Positions 29,527 through 38,962 of a stretch of DNA of 64,000 nucleotides are shown here, in pieces. The stretch is from NCBI RefSeq assembly GCF_001544535.1, contig NZ_FCON02000010.1, positions 1 to 64,000 on the forward strand, written 5' to 3'. The notes under the pieces were generated by a model, which was not told the origin of the DNA, did not search any database, and saw only the letters and a list, made by a program, of their open reading frames with translations. The position numbers were made by a program, and so were the translations under genes. The stretch is from Caballeronia choica (GTDB taxonomy: Bacteria > Pseudomonadota > Gammaproteobacteria > Burkholderiales > Burkholderiaceae). Position 1 is the stretch's first letter, and each line of letters opens with the position of its first letter.

Positions 29527-30018
29527 CTACGGACGCGGCTGCTCGATCAGCGCGACGGGCACGCCGCCTTCGTCTTTCATCGTCTGCAGCACAATGTTCG
29601 AGCGGATGTCGATCACGCCCGGCGCCTTGTACAGCTTGCTCAGGATGAAGTCGGAGTAGTGCTTGAGGTTGTGCGCCAGCACGCGCAGCACGTAATGCGT
29701 GTCGCCCGTGACGACGAACGCGCTGACCACTTCCGGCCACTCGCGTACCGCCGACGCAAACGTTTCGTGCCAGTTCTCCTGGTCGTTGCGCATCGACACG
29801 TGGACGAACGCCTCCAGTTCGATGCCGAGCCGCTCCCGATCCAGACAGGCGCGATAGCTCGCGATGACACCCTCTTCCTCCAGCAGCCGCATGCGGCGCA
29901 GGCACGCCGACGGCGATAGCGAGATGCGCTCCGCCAGATCCAGGTTGCTAATTCTTCCGTCCTCCTGCAGTACGGCCAAAATACGGCAATCCGTTGCGTC
30001 GAGCGTGAACCCAGTCAT
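29527..30018 (-). CDS. kynR: Lrp/AsnC family regulator, probable KynR
   Basis: A 163-residue DNA-binding regulator. It has an N-terminal winged helix (ATDCRILAVLQEDGRISNLDLAERISLSPSACLRRMRLLEEEGVI) and a C-terminal RAM effector domain (about residues 70-145). It diverges from kynBUA across 137 bases, and KynR in Pseudomonas and Burkholderia is an AsnC-type activator that responds to kynurenine. The name is therefore inferred from position and family and was not tested. No operator was identified by eye. Confidence 0.85.
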   Translation of the reverse strand: MTGFTLDATDCRILAVLQEDGRISNLDLAERISLSPSACLRRMRLLEEEGVIASYRACLDRERLGIELEAFVHVSMRNDQENWHETFASAVREWPEVVSAFVVTGDTHYVLRVLAHNLKHYSDFILSKLYKAPGVIDIRSNIVLQTMKDEGGVPVALIEQPRP

Positions 30019-30155
30019 TTTTTAGTCTCCCTGGCCCGTTTCATCGAATTATGTTCTAAGACGGGCGGTTTTGGGTGGTTATTTCGCAAGCACTTTTCAG
30101 GGCGTGGCGACTATGATTTGACGCATCCCCACGCACTTTCGTCAGGCGCCTCGCG

Positions 30156-30785
30156 ATGAGCATTCTCTGGGACATTTCCCCGCCGATTCAACCTGCCACG
30201 CCCGTCTGGCCGGGCGACACGCCTGTCGGTGTCGAACGCGTGTGGCGCATGGAGGCGGGCTCGCCCGTCAACGTCGCGCGACTCACGCTTTCGCCGCACA
30301 CCGGCGCGCACGCCGACGCCCCGCTTCACTACGACGCCGAAGGCGCGCCGATCGGCGAGGTTGCGCTGGACACGTATCTCGGCCCGTGCCGCGTGATTCA
30401 CTGCATCGGCGCGACGCCGGTCGTGACGCCGGAACAAGTGGCCGCGTTGTTGTCAGACGTGCCGCCACGCGTGCTGCTGCGGACCTATGCGCAGGCGCCG
30501 CTCGACGCGTGGGACCCTGATTTTTGCGCGGTCGCGCCCGAAACCGTCGATCTGCTGTCGGCAAGCGGCGTGCGGCTGATCGGTATCGACACGCCATCGC
30601 TCGATCCGCAAGACTCGAAGACGATGGACGCCCACAAGCGCATCCGCGCCCATCGAATGGCGATTCTCGAAGGCCTCGTGCTCGATGCCATCGCGCCCGG
30701 CGACTACGAACTGATCGCGCTGCCGCTCAAGTTCGTGACGCTCGACGCCAGCCCGGTGCGCGCGGTGCTGCGCCCGCTCTACTGA
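30156..30785 (+). CDS. kynB: Kynurenine formamidase
   Basis: Hydrolyses N-formylkynurenine to kynurenine plus formate. The 209-residue protein belongs to the metal-dependent cyclase family: [36 protein letters not shown] (metal-binding His/Asp), [21 protein letters not shown] and [38 protein letters not shown]. It is the first gene of kynB-kynU-kynA. Confidence 0.95.
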   Translation: MSILWDISPPIQPATPVWPGDTPVGVERVWRMEAGSPVNVARLTLSPHTGAHADAPLHYDAEGAPIGEVALDTYLGPCRVIHCIGATPVVTPEQVAALLSDVPPRVLLRTYAQAPLDAWDPDFCAVAPETVDLLSASGVRLIGIDTPSLDPQDSKTMDAHKRIRAHRMAILEGLVLDAIAPGDYELIALPLKFVTLDASPVRAVLRPLY

Positions 30786-30812
30786 TCCTTACTACCCAGA
30801 CTGGACATTTCA

Positions 30813-32063
30813 ATGAACCATCGTGACGATGCCGCGGCGCTCGACCGCGACGACCCGCTTCGCGCCCTGCGCGACCAGTTCGCGCTCGGCCGCGACGTGA
30901 TCTACCTCGACGGCAATTCGCTCGGCGTGCCGCCGAAAGCCTCGGCCGCGCGCGCCGCCGCCGTCATCGCCGACGAATGGGGCGACGGCCTGATCCGAAG
31001 CTGGAACACGGCCGGCTGGTTTGCGCTGCCCAAGCGCCTCGGCAACAAGCTGGCGCCGCTGATCGGCGCGGGCGAAGACGAAGTCGTCGTCACCGAAACG
31101 ATTTCGAGCAACCTCTTCAAGATATTGTCGGCGGCGTTGCGTCTCGCGAACGAGCGCGATCCGAAGCGCCGCGTGATCGTGTCGGAACGCTCGAATTTTC
31201 CGACCGATCTGTACATCGCGCAGGGCCTGATCGAGCAACTGGATCGCGGCTATGAACTGCGTCTCGTCGACGATCCGGCCGAACTCGCCACCGCGATCGA
31301 CGAAAACACCGCCATCGCGATGATCACGCACGTCAATTACCGCACCGGCTACATGCACGACATGGCGGCCATCACGCAACTGATCCATCGCGCGGGCGCG
31401 CTCGCCGTGTGGGACCTGGCGCATTCGGCGGGCGCAGTGCCGGTCGACCTGAACGGCGTCGGCGCGGATTACGCGGTCGGCTGCACCTACAAGTACCTGA
31501 ACGGCGGCCCCGGCTCGCCGGCGTTCGTCTGGGTGCCGAAGCGCCACCAGAACGCGGTTTCGCAGCCGCTTTCCGGCTGGTGGGGACACAAGAAGCCCTT
31601 CGAAATGAACCCGTCGTACCAGCCCGACGACGGCATCGGGCGGTTTCTGTGCGGCACGCAGCCGGTCGTCTCGATGGCGCTCGTCGAGTGCGGGCTCGAT
31701 GTCTTCCTGCAAACCGACATGGCGACGCTGCGCCGCAAGTCGCTCGCGCTGAGCGACCTGTTCATCAGGCTCGTCGAAACGCGCTGCGGCGAATTTCCGC
31801 TCACGCTCGTCACGCCGCGCCAGCACGCCGAACGCGGTTCGCAGGCGAGCTTCGAGCATCCGCACGGCTACGAGGTGATGCAGGCGCTGATCGCGCGCGG
31901 CGTGATCGGCGATTATCGCGAGCCGCGCGTGTTGCGGTTCGGCTTTACGCCGCTTTACACGCGATTCGTCGACGTCTGGGATGCGGTGGAAGTCCTGCGC
32001 GACGTGCTCGAAACAGAAGCGTGGCGCGCGCCTGAATTCGCCGAACGCGGCGCGGTGACCTGA
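30813..32063 (+). CDS. kynU: Kynureninase
   Basis: PLP enzyme that splits kynurenine into anthranilate and alanine. The 416-residue protein has [60 protein letters not shown] and the PLP-lysine region [19 protein letters not shown] (about residue 227), then [11 protein letters not shown]. It starts 27 bases after kynB. With KynA and KynB it completes the anthranilate branch of tryptophan breakdown. Confidence 0.96.
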   Translation: MNHRDDAAALDRDDPLRALRDQFALGRDVIYLDGNSLGVPPKASAARAAAVIADEWGDGLIRSWNTAGWFALPKRLGNKLAPLIGAGEDEVVVTETISSNLFKILSAALRLANERDPKRRVIVSERSNFPTDLYIAQGLIEQLDRGYELRLVDDPAELATAIDENTAIAMITHVNYRTGYMHDMAAITQLIHRAGALAVWDLAHSAGAVPVDLNGVGADYAVGCTYKYLNGGPGSPAFVWVPKRHQNAVSQPLSGWWGHKKPFEMNPSYQPDDGIGRFLCGTQPVVSMALVECGLDVFLQTDMATLRRKSLALSDLFIRLVETRCGEFPLTLVTPRQHAERGSQASFEHPHGYEVMQALIARGVIGDYREPRVLRFGFTPLYTRFVDVWDAVEVLRDVLETEAWRAPEFAERGAVT

Positions 32064-32077
32064 GAGGAAACGACCCA

Positions 32078-32965
32078 ATGACTCAAACCACTTCCGGCTG
32101 CCCGATGGGCCATGGCGCATCCGGCACGCCTTCCGACGCGGCCAAGGAGGGCTGGCACGACGCCCAGCTCGATTTCTCGAATTCGATGAGCTATGGCGAT
32201 TACCTGTCGCTCGACTCGATCCTGTCGGCACAGCATCCGCTCTCGCCCGATCACAACGAGATGCTGTTCATCGTGCAGCACCAGACGAGCGAACTGTGGA
32301 TGAAACTCGCGCTCTACGAATTGCGCGCGGCCCTCGCCGCCGTGCATCGCGACGACCTGCCGCCCGCGTTCAAGATGCTCGCGCGCGTGTCGCGGATATT
32401 CGAGCAGCTGGTGCAGGCGTGGAGCGTCCTCTCGACGATGACGCCGTCCGAATACACGGCAATGCGGCCTTATCTGGGCGCATCGTCGGGATTTCAGTCG
32501 CATCAGTATCGGCAGATCGAATTCTTGCTCGGCAACAAGAATGAACAGATGGTGAAGCCTTATGCGCACCGTCCGGCGGTTCTCGCGGAGGTGCAGGCAT
32601 CGCTGGAGGCACCTTCCTTCTACGACGAAGTGATTTGCCTGCTGGCGCGGCGCGGCTTTCCGATTTCACCCGAGCGGCTGAACCGCGACTGGTCCCAGCC
32701 GACGACGCACGATGCCTCCGTCGAAGCCGCGTGGCTCAAGGTTTATCAGGCGCCGTCCGAGCACTGGGAGCTTTATGAAATGGCGGAGGAACTGGTCGAC
32801 TTGGAGGACGCGTTCCGCCAGTGGCGCTTCCGGCATGTGACGACGGTCGAGCGGATCATCGGCTTCAAGCAAGGCACGGGCGGAACGAGCGGAGCGCCGT
32901 ATCTGCGCAAGATGCTCGATGTCGTGCTGTTTCCGGAGTTGTGGCACGTGCGGACGGTGCTTTGA
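32078..32965 (+). CDS. kynA: Tryptophan 2,3-dioxygenase
   Basis: Haem dioxygenase for the first step of tryptophan catabolism, giving N-formylkynurenine. The 295-residue protein has [66 protein letters not shown] and [45 protein letters not shown] with the haem His. It is the last gene of the operon, 14 bases after kynU. Order kynB-kynU-kynA means the first enzyme is encoded last. Confidence 0.96.
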   Translation: MTQTTSGCPMGHGASGTPSDAAKEGWHDAQLDFSNSMSYGDYLSLDSILSAQHPLSPDHNEMLFIVQHQTSELWMKLALYELRAALAAVHRDDLPPAFKMLARVSRIFEQLVQAWSVLSTMTPSEYTAMRPYLGASSGFQSHQYRQIEFLLGNKNEQMVKPYAHRPAVLAEVQASLEAPSFYDEVICLLARRGFPISPERLNRDWSQPTTHDASVEAAWLKVYQAPSEHWELYEMAEELVDLEDAFRQWRFRHVTTVERIIGFKQGTGGTSGAPYLRKMLDVVLFPELWHVRTVL

Positions 32966-32978
32966 GCGAAGGCAAGGC

Positions 32979-33767
32979 TTAACCCAACCGCCCCGCCAGC
33001 GCCCGCAGCTTCGGCCCGATGACCTCGCGGAAAAACGCTTCCCCCATCGACGACGCCGGCCCGCTGCTGCTCAACACGAGCCATCGTCCGTTGCGCACGT
33101 CGCGAAATGGCGCGGCGATCGCGTTCACGTCGTCGTGCCAGTCGCGGAACGAATAACAGCAGCCGTCGCGGGCGAAATCCTCCAGCGCGGCTTCAGCCGC
33201 CTTCACCAGCGCCGGGCCTTCGTCGCCCGCTGCGTTCCCCAACTCCTCCAGCAACGCCGCGCGCGCCGCCGGTTCCTGCACCGCGAGATACGCGCGGCCC
33301 ATCGAACTGGTGAGCATCGACAGCCGCGATCCCGGCGCGAGGCCCAAAGTCAGCGCCGTCTCGCTGCGGATGGTTTCGAGATAGATCATGTCGAAGCCAT
33401 CGCGGCACCCGAGCGACACCGCCGCGCCGATCTCGCGCGCCAGTTCGCGCATGTGCGGCCGCGCGAGTTCGAGCGTGTCCGCGCCTGCGAGCAACGCGAA
33501 TCCCAACGACAGAACGCCCGTGTCCAGCGCGTATTTCCCGGCGGCTTCGTCGAAACGCAGGTAGCCGAGCGTGGTGAGCGTATAGGCGAGCCGGTTGACG
33601 GTCGCCTTCGGCAAGCCGGTTCGCTCGACGAAATCGCGATTGCCGAGCAACAGTTCGCCCGGCCGGAATGCGCGAAGCAAATCCAGCCCGCGAGCCAGCG
33701 CCACAACAAACTTGCGTTCATCGATTGCCTCGGACGAGGGGAAATTTCGGTTGAGATTTGTCGGCAT
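32979..33767 (-). CDS. IclR family transcriptional regulator
   Basis: A 262-residue regulator with an N-terminal winged helix ([52 protein letters not shown]) and a C-terminal effector-binding domain (about residues 90-255, with [20 protein letters not shown] and a GMGRAYLA-like segment). It diverges from glutaryl-CoA dehydrogenase, and a perfect palindrome of IclR type lies between them, so gcdH is the likely target. It is also convergent with kynA. The effector cannot be inferred; glutaryl-CoA or an upstream catabolite is a guess. Confidence 0.9.
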   Translation of the reverse strand: MPTNLNRNFPSSEAIDERKFVVALARGLDLLRAFRPGELLLGNRDFVERTGLPKATVNRLAYTLTTLGYLRFDEAAGKYALDTGVLSLGFALLAGADTLELARPHMRELAREIGAAVSLGCRDGFDMIYLETIRSETALTLGLAPGSRLSMLTSSMGRAYLAVQEPAARAALLEELGNAAGDEGPALVKAAEAALEDFARDGCCYSFRDWHDDVNAIAAPFRDVRNGRWLVLSSSGPASSMGEAFFREVIGPKLRALAGRLG

Positions 33768-33780
33768 CGGGTGCTACACT
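33751..33780 (+). promoter_or_regulatory. Possible sigma-70 promoter for gcdH
   Basis: TTGAGA (33751-33756) and TACACT (33775-33780) are 18 bases apart and point towards gcdH. The IclR-type palindrome sits about 23 bases further on, over or just after the predicted transcription start. Match to consensus is only moderate, and the -35 box lies within the start of the iclR gene. Confidence 0.35.
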
Positions 33781-33802
33781 CCCTCATGATTTGCAAAACA
33801 GT

Positions 33803-33819
33803 GTTCCGCATAGCGGAAC
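33803..33819. promoter_or_regulatory. IclR-type operator palindrome
   Basis: GTTCCGC-ATA-GCGGAAC is a perfect 17-base inverted repeat. Its form (TTCCGC with a 3-base centre) is like operators of IclR-family regulators. It lies 36 bases from the iclR start and 83 from gcdH, so it could serve both genes. Confidence 0.65.
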
Positions 33820-33901
33820 TTCTGTCAAGTCCCAAGTGAACCGCTGTTTGCGCCGAACCCTTCGAAGCCGGCGCTTTTTTGATGAAATCAGGAGAACGCA
33901 C

Positions 33902-35092
33902 ATGGCCGACGCCGCCCGATTCAACTGGGAAGACCCGCTGTTGCTGGATCAGCAACTCAACGACGAAGAACGCATGATCCGCGATGCGGCCCGCGCCTAC
34001 TCGCAGGACAAGCTCGCGCCGCGCGTGCTGAACGCGTTCCGCGAAGAAAAAACCGATCCGGCGATCTTTCGCGAGATGGGCGAACTGGGCCTGCTCGGCC
34101 CGACGATTCCCGAGCAATATGGCGGCCCCGGTCTGAACTACGTGAGTTACGGCCTGATCGCGCGTGAAGTGGAACGCGTGGATTCGGGGTATCGCTCGAT
34201 GATGTCGGTGCAATCGTCGCTCGTGATGGTGCCGATCAACGCATTCGGCAGCGACGCGCAAAAGGAAAAGTACCTGCCGAAGCTCGCGACCGGCGAATGG
34301 ATCGGCTGCTTCGGCCTGACCGAGCCGAACTCCGGTTCCGACCCGGCCAGCATGACGACGCGCGCGAAGAAGGTGAACGGCGGGTTCTCGCTGTCGGGAT
34401 CGAAGATGTGGATCTCGAACTCGCCGATCGCCGATGTGTTCGTCGTGTGGGCGAAGCTCGAAGAGGACGGCCGGGATGAGATTCGCGGCTTCATCCTGGA
34501 AAAAGGCTGGAAGGGCCTGTCGGCGCCCGCGATCCACGGCAAGGTCGGCTTGCGCGCGTCCATCACCGGCGAAATCGTGATGGACGAAGTCTTCGTGCCC
34601 GAAGACAACCTGTTGCCGAACGTGCGCGGCCTCAAGGGACCGTTCACCTGCCTGAATTCGGCGCGCTACGGCATCGCGTGGGGCGCGCTCGGCGCGGCCG
34701 AGGCGTGCTGGCACACCGCCCGCCAGTACACGCTCGATCGCAAGCAGTTCGGCCGGCCGCTCGCCGCGAACCAGTTGATCCAGAAGAAGCTCGCAGACAT
34801 GCAGACCGAAATCACGCTCGGCCTGCAAGGCGTGCTGCGGCTCGGTCGCATGAAGGACGAAGGCACGGCGGCCGTCGAAATCACGTCGATCATGAAGCGC
34901 AATTCGTGCGGCAAGGCGCTGGACATCGCCCGCCTCGCACGCGACATGCTCGGCGGCAACGGCATCTCCGACGAATTCGGCGTGGCCCGTCATCTCGTAA
35001 ACCTGGAAGTCGTGAACACGTATGAAGGCACGCACGACATCCACGCGTTGATCCTTGGCCGCGCGCAAACGGGGATTCAGGCGTTCTTCTGA
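33902..35092 (+). CDS. gcdH: Glutaryl-CoA dehydrogenase
   Basis: FAD enzyme that oxidises and decarboxylates glutaryl-CoA to crotonyl-CoA in lysine and related catabolism. The 396-residue acyl-CoA dehydrogenase has [108 protein letters not shown] and the catalytic Glu in [27 protein letters not shown]. These fit GcdH better than other family members. ATG 33902 is used; the frame is open further upstream. A terminator follows. Confidence 0.93.
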   Translation: MADAARFNWEDPLLLDQQLNDEERMIRDAARAYSQDKLAPRVLNAFREEKTDPAIFREMGELGLLGPTIPEQYGGPGLNYVSYGLIAREVERVDSGYRSMMSVQSSLVMVPINAFGSDAQKEKYLPKLATGEWIGCFGLTEPNSGSDPASMTTRAKKVNGGFSLSGSKMWISNSPIADVFVVWAKLEEDGRDEIRGFILEKGWKGLSAPAIHGKVGLRASITGEIVMDEVFVPEDNLLPNVRGLKGPFTCLNSARYGIAWGALGAAEACWHTARQYTLDRKQFGRPLAANQLIQKKLADMQTEITLGLQGVLRLGRMKDEGTAAVEITSIMKRNSCGKALDIARLARDMLGGNGISDEFGVARHLVNLEVVNTYEGTHDIHALILGRAQTGIQAFF

Positions 35093-35111
35093 ACCTGCCG
35101 CTGCGCTCACG

Positions 35112-35146
35112 AAAAAGCCAACGCGATGTTTGCGTTGGCTTTTTTC
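35112..35146 (+). terminator. Rho-independent terminator after gcdH
   Basis: AAAAAGCCAACGC pairs with GCGTTGGCTTTTTT around a 7-base loop, 20 bases past the gcdH stop. Confidence 0.9.
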
Positions 35147-35391
35147 ATGGAGAAGCGGCGAAACCCTTCTGAAACCCGAGATGCCTTTTGTAACTTTTCG
35201 GACCCGGCGCTGAAACTTTTACGGGCCAGATCGTCTCCATCATGGGCACGCGCATTGCGGTCGCTGTCCCCCACACTGCCGCTCTCGGGAACAAAACGTG
35301 CGTATCGTGCTTTCCAGGAGGTTCGAGGGCGCTCGTCAGCGACCGCATCTTTGGTTACGATTCGCGTAGCCTCACCCGATTGGAGTCATCA

Positions 35392-35694
35392 ATGTCAGAA
35401 ATCAATAAGGAGCGATTCATGTCGGATATCAAAACCGTTCTCTCCGATGCCGAAGACCTGCTGAAGCAGGCAGCCAGCGCGACCGGCGAGCGTGCATCCG
35501 AGCTGCGCGAGACCGCTCTGACCCGGTTGAAGCAAGCGAAGGAAAAAGCAGCGGACGCGCAAGTCGTCGTCGTGGAGCGAGGCAAGAAGGCGGCGCGCGC
35601 AACCGACGACTACGTGCACGAGCATCCGTGGGCATCGATCGGCATTGCGGCGGGCGTGGGCGTCGTGATCGGCTTGCTGATCAATCGTCGCTGA
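35392..35694 (+). CDS. DUF883 (ElaB/YqjD) family membrane protein
   Basis: A 100-residue protein with a long charged helix (residues about 5-70, EDLLKQAASATGERASELRETALTRLKQAKEKAADAQ) and a C-terminal membrane anchor (HPWASIGIAAGVGVVIGLLINRR). This matches ElaB/YqjD/YgaM proteins, which tether to the inner membrane and in E. coli bind stationary-phase ribosomes. Start 35392 follows the family; ATG 35419 (MSDIKTVLSD) is an alternative and has AAGGAG ahead of it. It is first in a yqjD-yqjE-DUF3318 set. Confidence 0.88.
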   Translation: MSEINKERFMSDIKTVLSDAEDLLKQAASATGERASELRETALTRLKQAKEKAADAQVVVVERGKKAARATDDYVHEHPWASIGIAAGVGVVIGLLINRR

Positions 35695-35875
35695 CGTCGC
35701 GGCAACGGCGATGGCCTGCTGATTGCTCAGGCTGTTGCCAACGAGTTGTCGACCGAGTTGCCTACGATTGCGAACCGCGAGCAGTGGTGGTTCGCACATT
35801 CACGCCGGGCGGTCCTTCACAGGGATCGCCCGGCCCCACTCAGCGCTACCCCAACGCGCTTTTCGCGCCCACGCC

Positions 35876-36256
35876 ATGACGACTGAACGGCCATCTCGGC
35901 AATCGTCCCCCGGACCTTTGCGCCGAATCCTGAGTTCCGCATTCGCCATCTTCGAGACGCGCCTGGAACTGCTCGGCATCGAACTCCAGGAAGAAAAGGA
36001 GCGGTTGATCGGCGTCGTGTTCCTCGGCCTCGCCGCGATGATGCTCACCATGATGGCCCTGATCACGCTCACGGTCCTGATCGCCATATTCTTCTGGGAT
36101 ACGTACCGCTGGCAGTCGCTCGCGGGCATCACCGCGGTGTACGCGCTGACCGCCATTGCTTGCGGCATGCGGGCGCGCGCCGTCCTGCGCGATGCGCCGA
36201 ACATGTTCGACGAGACGCTTGCCGAGTTCCGCAAGGACCGCGACACGTTTCGCTGA
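35876..36256 (+). CDS. YqjE-like phage-holin superfamily membrane protein
   Basis: A 126-residue protein with two transmembrane helices (about residues 43-72 and 78-100) between charged ends, IFETRLELLGIELQEEKERL at the front and a basic-acidic C-terminus. It fits the YqjE / Phage_holin_3_6 family that usually follows YqjD. Function is unknown; a role in envelope stress or stationary phase is assumed from the neighbours. The chosen ATG gives the family start; the frame is open upstream to 35723. Confidence 0.82.
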   Translation: MTTERPSRQSSPGPLRRILSSAFAIFETRLELLGIELQEEKERLIGVVFLGLAAMMLTMMALITLTVLIAIFFWDTYRWQSLAGITAVYALTAIACGMRARAVLRDAPNMFDETLAEFRKDRDTFR

Positions 36257-36313
36257 AGCCGAGCCGATCTTCCTAGCTGGCCAACCCGCCGACATTGAAC
36301 GAGCCCGCCGACC

Positions 36314-36808
36314 ATGAGCCAATCCGACGACACCTTCAAGGCGCAGAGACGCGCCCAGGCTCACAAGCTGAGCACGCCGCACATGCGCGCCTTGCGCAAG
36401 GAGTTGCTGATCGCACGCGCGGATGTCGAACGCATGGAGATCACGCAGGCCTCCGCTGACCTGCGCCACTCGGTCACGCGTTTCGGCTTTCTCAAGTTCC
36501 TGATTCCCGGACGCATGGGCGGCTCGCGGGGCCGCGGGGCAAACACCGGTGGAATCGCATCGGTCTTGGGCGGACTACTCTCCAGCGGCAACCTCAGCAC
36601 GCTGCTGCGCCAATATCCGATCATCGGTTCGCTCGCGTCGCTGCTCCTCACCAAGCCCGTGCGAACAAAGCTCGTGCGCGGTGCCAAGCCCGTGCTCAAG
36701 TGGGGCGGCCTCGCGCTGGTCGCCTGGGAAGGCTTCCGCATCTGGCAGCAGATGAAGTCCACGTCCAACGAAACCGCGACCGAAGCCGTCGATCCGACTG
36801 TCTTCTAA
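36314..36808 (+). CDS. DUF3318 / YqjK-like protein
   Basis: A 164-residue protein. The N-terminal part (LSTPHMRALRKELLIARADVERMEITQASADLRHSV) is a helical region with basic residues. The middle is Gly-rich, and a hydrophobic stretch YPIIGSLASLLLTKP and GGLALVAWEGFRIW may lie in the membrane. It matches DUF3318-type proteins found after YqjD and YqjE in Burkholderiaceae. Function is not known. It converges on pilE with only 12 bases between the stops. Confidence 0.72.
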   Translation: MSQSDDTFKAQRRAQAHKLSTPHMRALRKELLIARADVERMEITQASADLRHSVTRFGFLKFLIPGRMGGSRGRGANTGGIASVLGGLLSSGNLSTLLRQYPIIGSLASLLLTKPVRTKLVRGAKPVLKWGGLALVAWEGFRIWQQMKSTSNETATEAVDPTVF

Positions 36809-36820
36809 CGCCGCGCTGCG

Positions 36821-37285
36821 TCAGCGGCCGCTCCAGCAGGCCGCCGTTGCCGCCGACCCGAGTTCGGCCGCGGCGCGATTCGATCGCGCGCCGGTGGCGT
36901 CGATGACGAACGTGCCGCACGCGTCGTCCTGCATCGAGCCGGGCGCAACGGGTTCGGCTTCGATCGCATAGCCGCCGTTCGTCGCGGACTCCGCCAGCAG
37001 CCTCAACCGATACACCGGCGCGCCCTGCGCCGGCGCCTGATCGAAGCCCGCGGGCAACGAAGACGCATCGGGGTTCGCCGCCATCTGAACGACGCGCGCG
37101 GTTTCGACAAACTGCGCCGCGCGATAAAGTGCCGTCGCCGCTTCCACGCGATGAGCTTTCGCGACATGCAGCCGATACGCCGGAATCGCGAACGTCGCCA
37201 CGATCGCCGCCACGCCGAGCGCGATCATCAACTCAAGCAAGGTGAAGCCCTTCTTCGGGCGAGTGTGTGTCCGGGTCATTCGCAT
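36821..37285 (-). CDS. pilE: Type IV pilin PilE-like minor pilin
   Basis: A 154-residue type IV pilin-like protein with a class III signal peptide: basic leader RTHTRPKKG then FTLLELMIALGVAAIVATFAIPAYR (cleaved after Gly by PilD, Glu at +5). The C-terminal part has two Cys (DDACGTFVID and TAACWSGR) that would form the D-region disulfide. It is last in fimT-pilV-pilW-pilX-pilE, 5 bases after pilX. It may be the minor pilin PilE rather than the major pilin, which is usually encoded elsewhere. Confidence 0.85.
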   Translation of the reverse strand: MRMTRTHTRPKKGFTLLELMIALGVAAIVATFAIPAYRLHVAKAHRVEAATALYRAAQFVETARVVQMAANPDASSLPAGFDQAPAQGAPVYRLRLLAESATNGGYAIEAEPVAPGSMQDDACGTFVIDATGARSNRAAAELGSAATAACWSGR

Positions 37286-37290
37286 GGCCT

Positions 37291-37803
37291 TCAAAACGGT
37301 TTGGCGACAACGCGTCGCCAGCGGCGCGTGGTGCCGCTCTCCGCGACCTCGATCTGCAATTGCAGCCAGGCTTCGGAATCGGACGTCGATCCGAAGCCGC
37401 GCGCGGTCAACAGATATGAACGCGCGGCGGCGTCGGCAGAGTCGGCGGAACGGGACCACGCTTCGATCAGGCACTGCGGCGCGCGGATAGCATGCGGCCA
37501 CGCGGCGAACGGCATGATCGCCGGCGCACCCGCGCCTTCGAACGAAGCCTTCATGCGCCAGCGGCCTGGCTCGCCGACCGACGCGGCTTGCGGCTGGCCG
37601 GGCGCATCGACGACGAGCCGGCTGCACCTCGCGAGTGCGCCGTCCGCTGCGTGAAACGCCTGGACGCGATCGCGCAGGCTTCCCGCCGCCCGCGTGGCGA
37701 CGATCGAGGATTCGAGCCAGGCGCCCGCGGTGACAAGCATCATCGAAGTCAGGAGCAGCACGATCGGCAGGACCGTGCCGCGCGATCTTGCGCGCGGCGT
37801 CAT
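37291..37803 (-). CDS. pilX: PilX-like pilus assembly protein
   Basis: A 170-residue protein with a short leader RARSRG then TVLPIVLLLTSMMLVTAGAWLESSIVATRAA, which is the PilX N-terminal membrane segment and lacks the usual Glu at +5, as in many PilX homologues. The rest has the pattern of a minor pilin (DRVQAFHAADGALARCSRLVVDAPGQ). Start at ATG 37803 gives the leader. It overlaps pilW by ATGA. Downstream pilE follows directly, and no pilY1 lies between. Confidence 0.8.
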   Translation of the reverse strand: MTPRARSRGTVLPIVLLLTSMMLVTAGAWLESSIVATRAAGSLRDRVQAFHAADGALARCSRLVVDAPGQPQAASVGEPGRWRMKASFEGAGAPAIMPFAAWPHAIRAPQCLIEAWSRSADSADAAARSYLLTARGFGSTSDSEAWLQLQIEVAESGTTRRWRRVVAKPF

Positions 37804-38573
37804 GACGGCCTCCCGGTGCCGCTGTTTCGAATCGCGACGCGCCGCCAGAACGCCCGATGCACCCGCGCATCGGTGGCAACGACGAGCGAGCCGTCGCAAT
37901 CCATGTAGCTGCTTTTTTTCACCGCGCCGATCGCGTCGCCGCGCACCAGCACGCAGAGGTCAGCCGCGACGACCGCCTGCCACCGGTCGCGCGGGACGGC
38001 GCTGGCGTCCACGGCCGTCACCGCGTCCTTCAGCCACCAGGAAATGCGCAGCCGTTCGATCCCCTCGACGACCGGTTGCGCCTGCTTGCCGGCGCCTTCG
38101 CAATACAGTTCGGGCTCGCCGGTGGAACTGCTCGTCTTCGCGTAGAAGCGGTTCGAGACGGCGGCGCCCGTCGCCTGGCCGAGACAATCGGTCGGCACGC
38201 CGGACGAGGTCGGCCATGTCGAAATGATGTCCGCCGCGTAGCGGATCGAGACGCCATCCGAGTGGCTCGCGAGCGATTCGCACGTCGGCGCGTCGTCCGT
38301 CCCGGTCGCGCGGCCCTGAAAGCAGCCGAACAGCCCAACGCCGGCATCGCTGTCGAGCGGCGCGAACGCCGCCATCTGCAACTGCTGGCCGACGAGATCG
38401 AGCGCGGCGGTCGCGGCGTCGTGCATGCGCGCGATGTCGGCGGCGCGATCATGGGATGCGCGCTGCCCGCGATACAGCGAAAGCGAAGCGACCACGACCA
38501 GCAAGCCGAGCGCCATCGAGATCGCGAGTTCGAGCAGCGTATGGCCGCGAGCGCCTGAACGTTGCATGTTCAT
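37800..38573 (-). CDS. pilW: PilW-like minor pilin
   Basis: A 257-residue protein with the class III signal RSGARG then HTLLELAISMALGLLVVVASLSLYRGQR and a larger C-terminal domain, fitting PilW. Homologous stretches include HDAATAALDLVGQQLQMAAF and the late CVLVRGDAIG region. It starts at ATG 38573, with a 4-base overlap with pilV. PilW, PilX, PilV and FimT/U prime type IV pilus assembly and modulate adhesion. Confidence 0.85.
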   Translation of the reverse strand: MNMQRSGARGHTLLELAISMALGLLVVVASLSLYRGQRASHDRAADIARMHDAATAALDLVGQQLQMAAFAPLDSDAGVGLFGCFQGRATGTDDAPTCESLASHSDGVSIRYAADIISTWPTSSGVPTDCLGQATGAAVSNRFYAKTSSSTGEPELYCEGAGKQAQPVVEGIERLRISWWLKDAVTAVDASAVPRDRWQAVVAADLCVLVRGDAIGAVKKSSYMDCDGSLVVATDARVHRAFWRRVAIRNSGTGRPS

Positions 38574-38962
38574 CGCGCGAAAGCCAGCGCGACACAGGCC
38601 GAATTCGCCTTCGCCTGCGGCTCGGGGCAAGCATCGGCTTTTTCGTCCGCGTGCCAACTCACGACAGCCACGCGCACGCCGTCCGCCTGATCGAGCACGG
38701 TGACATCGCCCTGCGGCAACATCGACGCCGCCCGCGTGCGCCACTGCGATACGACCGGGCCGCGATCGGCGTCGCCCTGAATGGCTTCCGCGACGGAATC
38801 GGCGATCAGCGTGGCGCGCTCGCGCGTGAGCAGGGCGCGCTCGCTACGCGCGAGCCACGTCTGGGTTGCGACCAGCCCGAGCGCGGCGATCGCGGTGATC
38901 GACAGCGCGATCATCACTTCGATCAGCGAGTCGCCTTCGCTTTTTGCATGCGCGGGCCTCAT
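38570..38962 (-). CDS. pilV: PilV-like minor pilin
   Basis: A 130-residue protein with the leader HAKSEG then DSLIEVMIALSITAIAALGLVATQTWLARSE. The residue after the cleavage Gly is Asp, where most pilins have Phe or Met, but Glu at +5 (SLIEV) is kept. Length fits PilV or a GspI-like pseudopilin. It overlaps fimT and pilW by ATGA on each side. Confidence 0.82.
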   Translation of the reverse strand: MRPAHAKSEGDSLIEVMIALSITAIAALGLVATQTWLARSERALLTRERATLIADSVAEAIQGDADRGPVVSQWRTRAASMLPQGDVTVLDQADGVRVAVVSWHADEKADACPEPQAKANSACVALAFAR

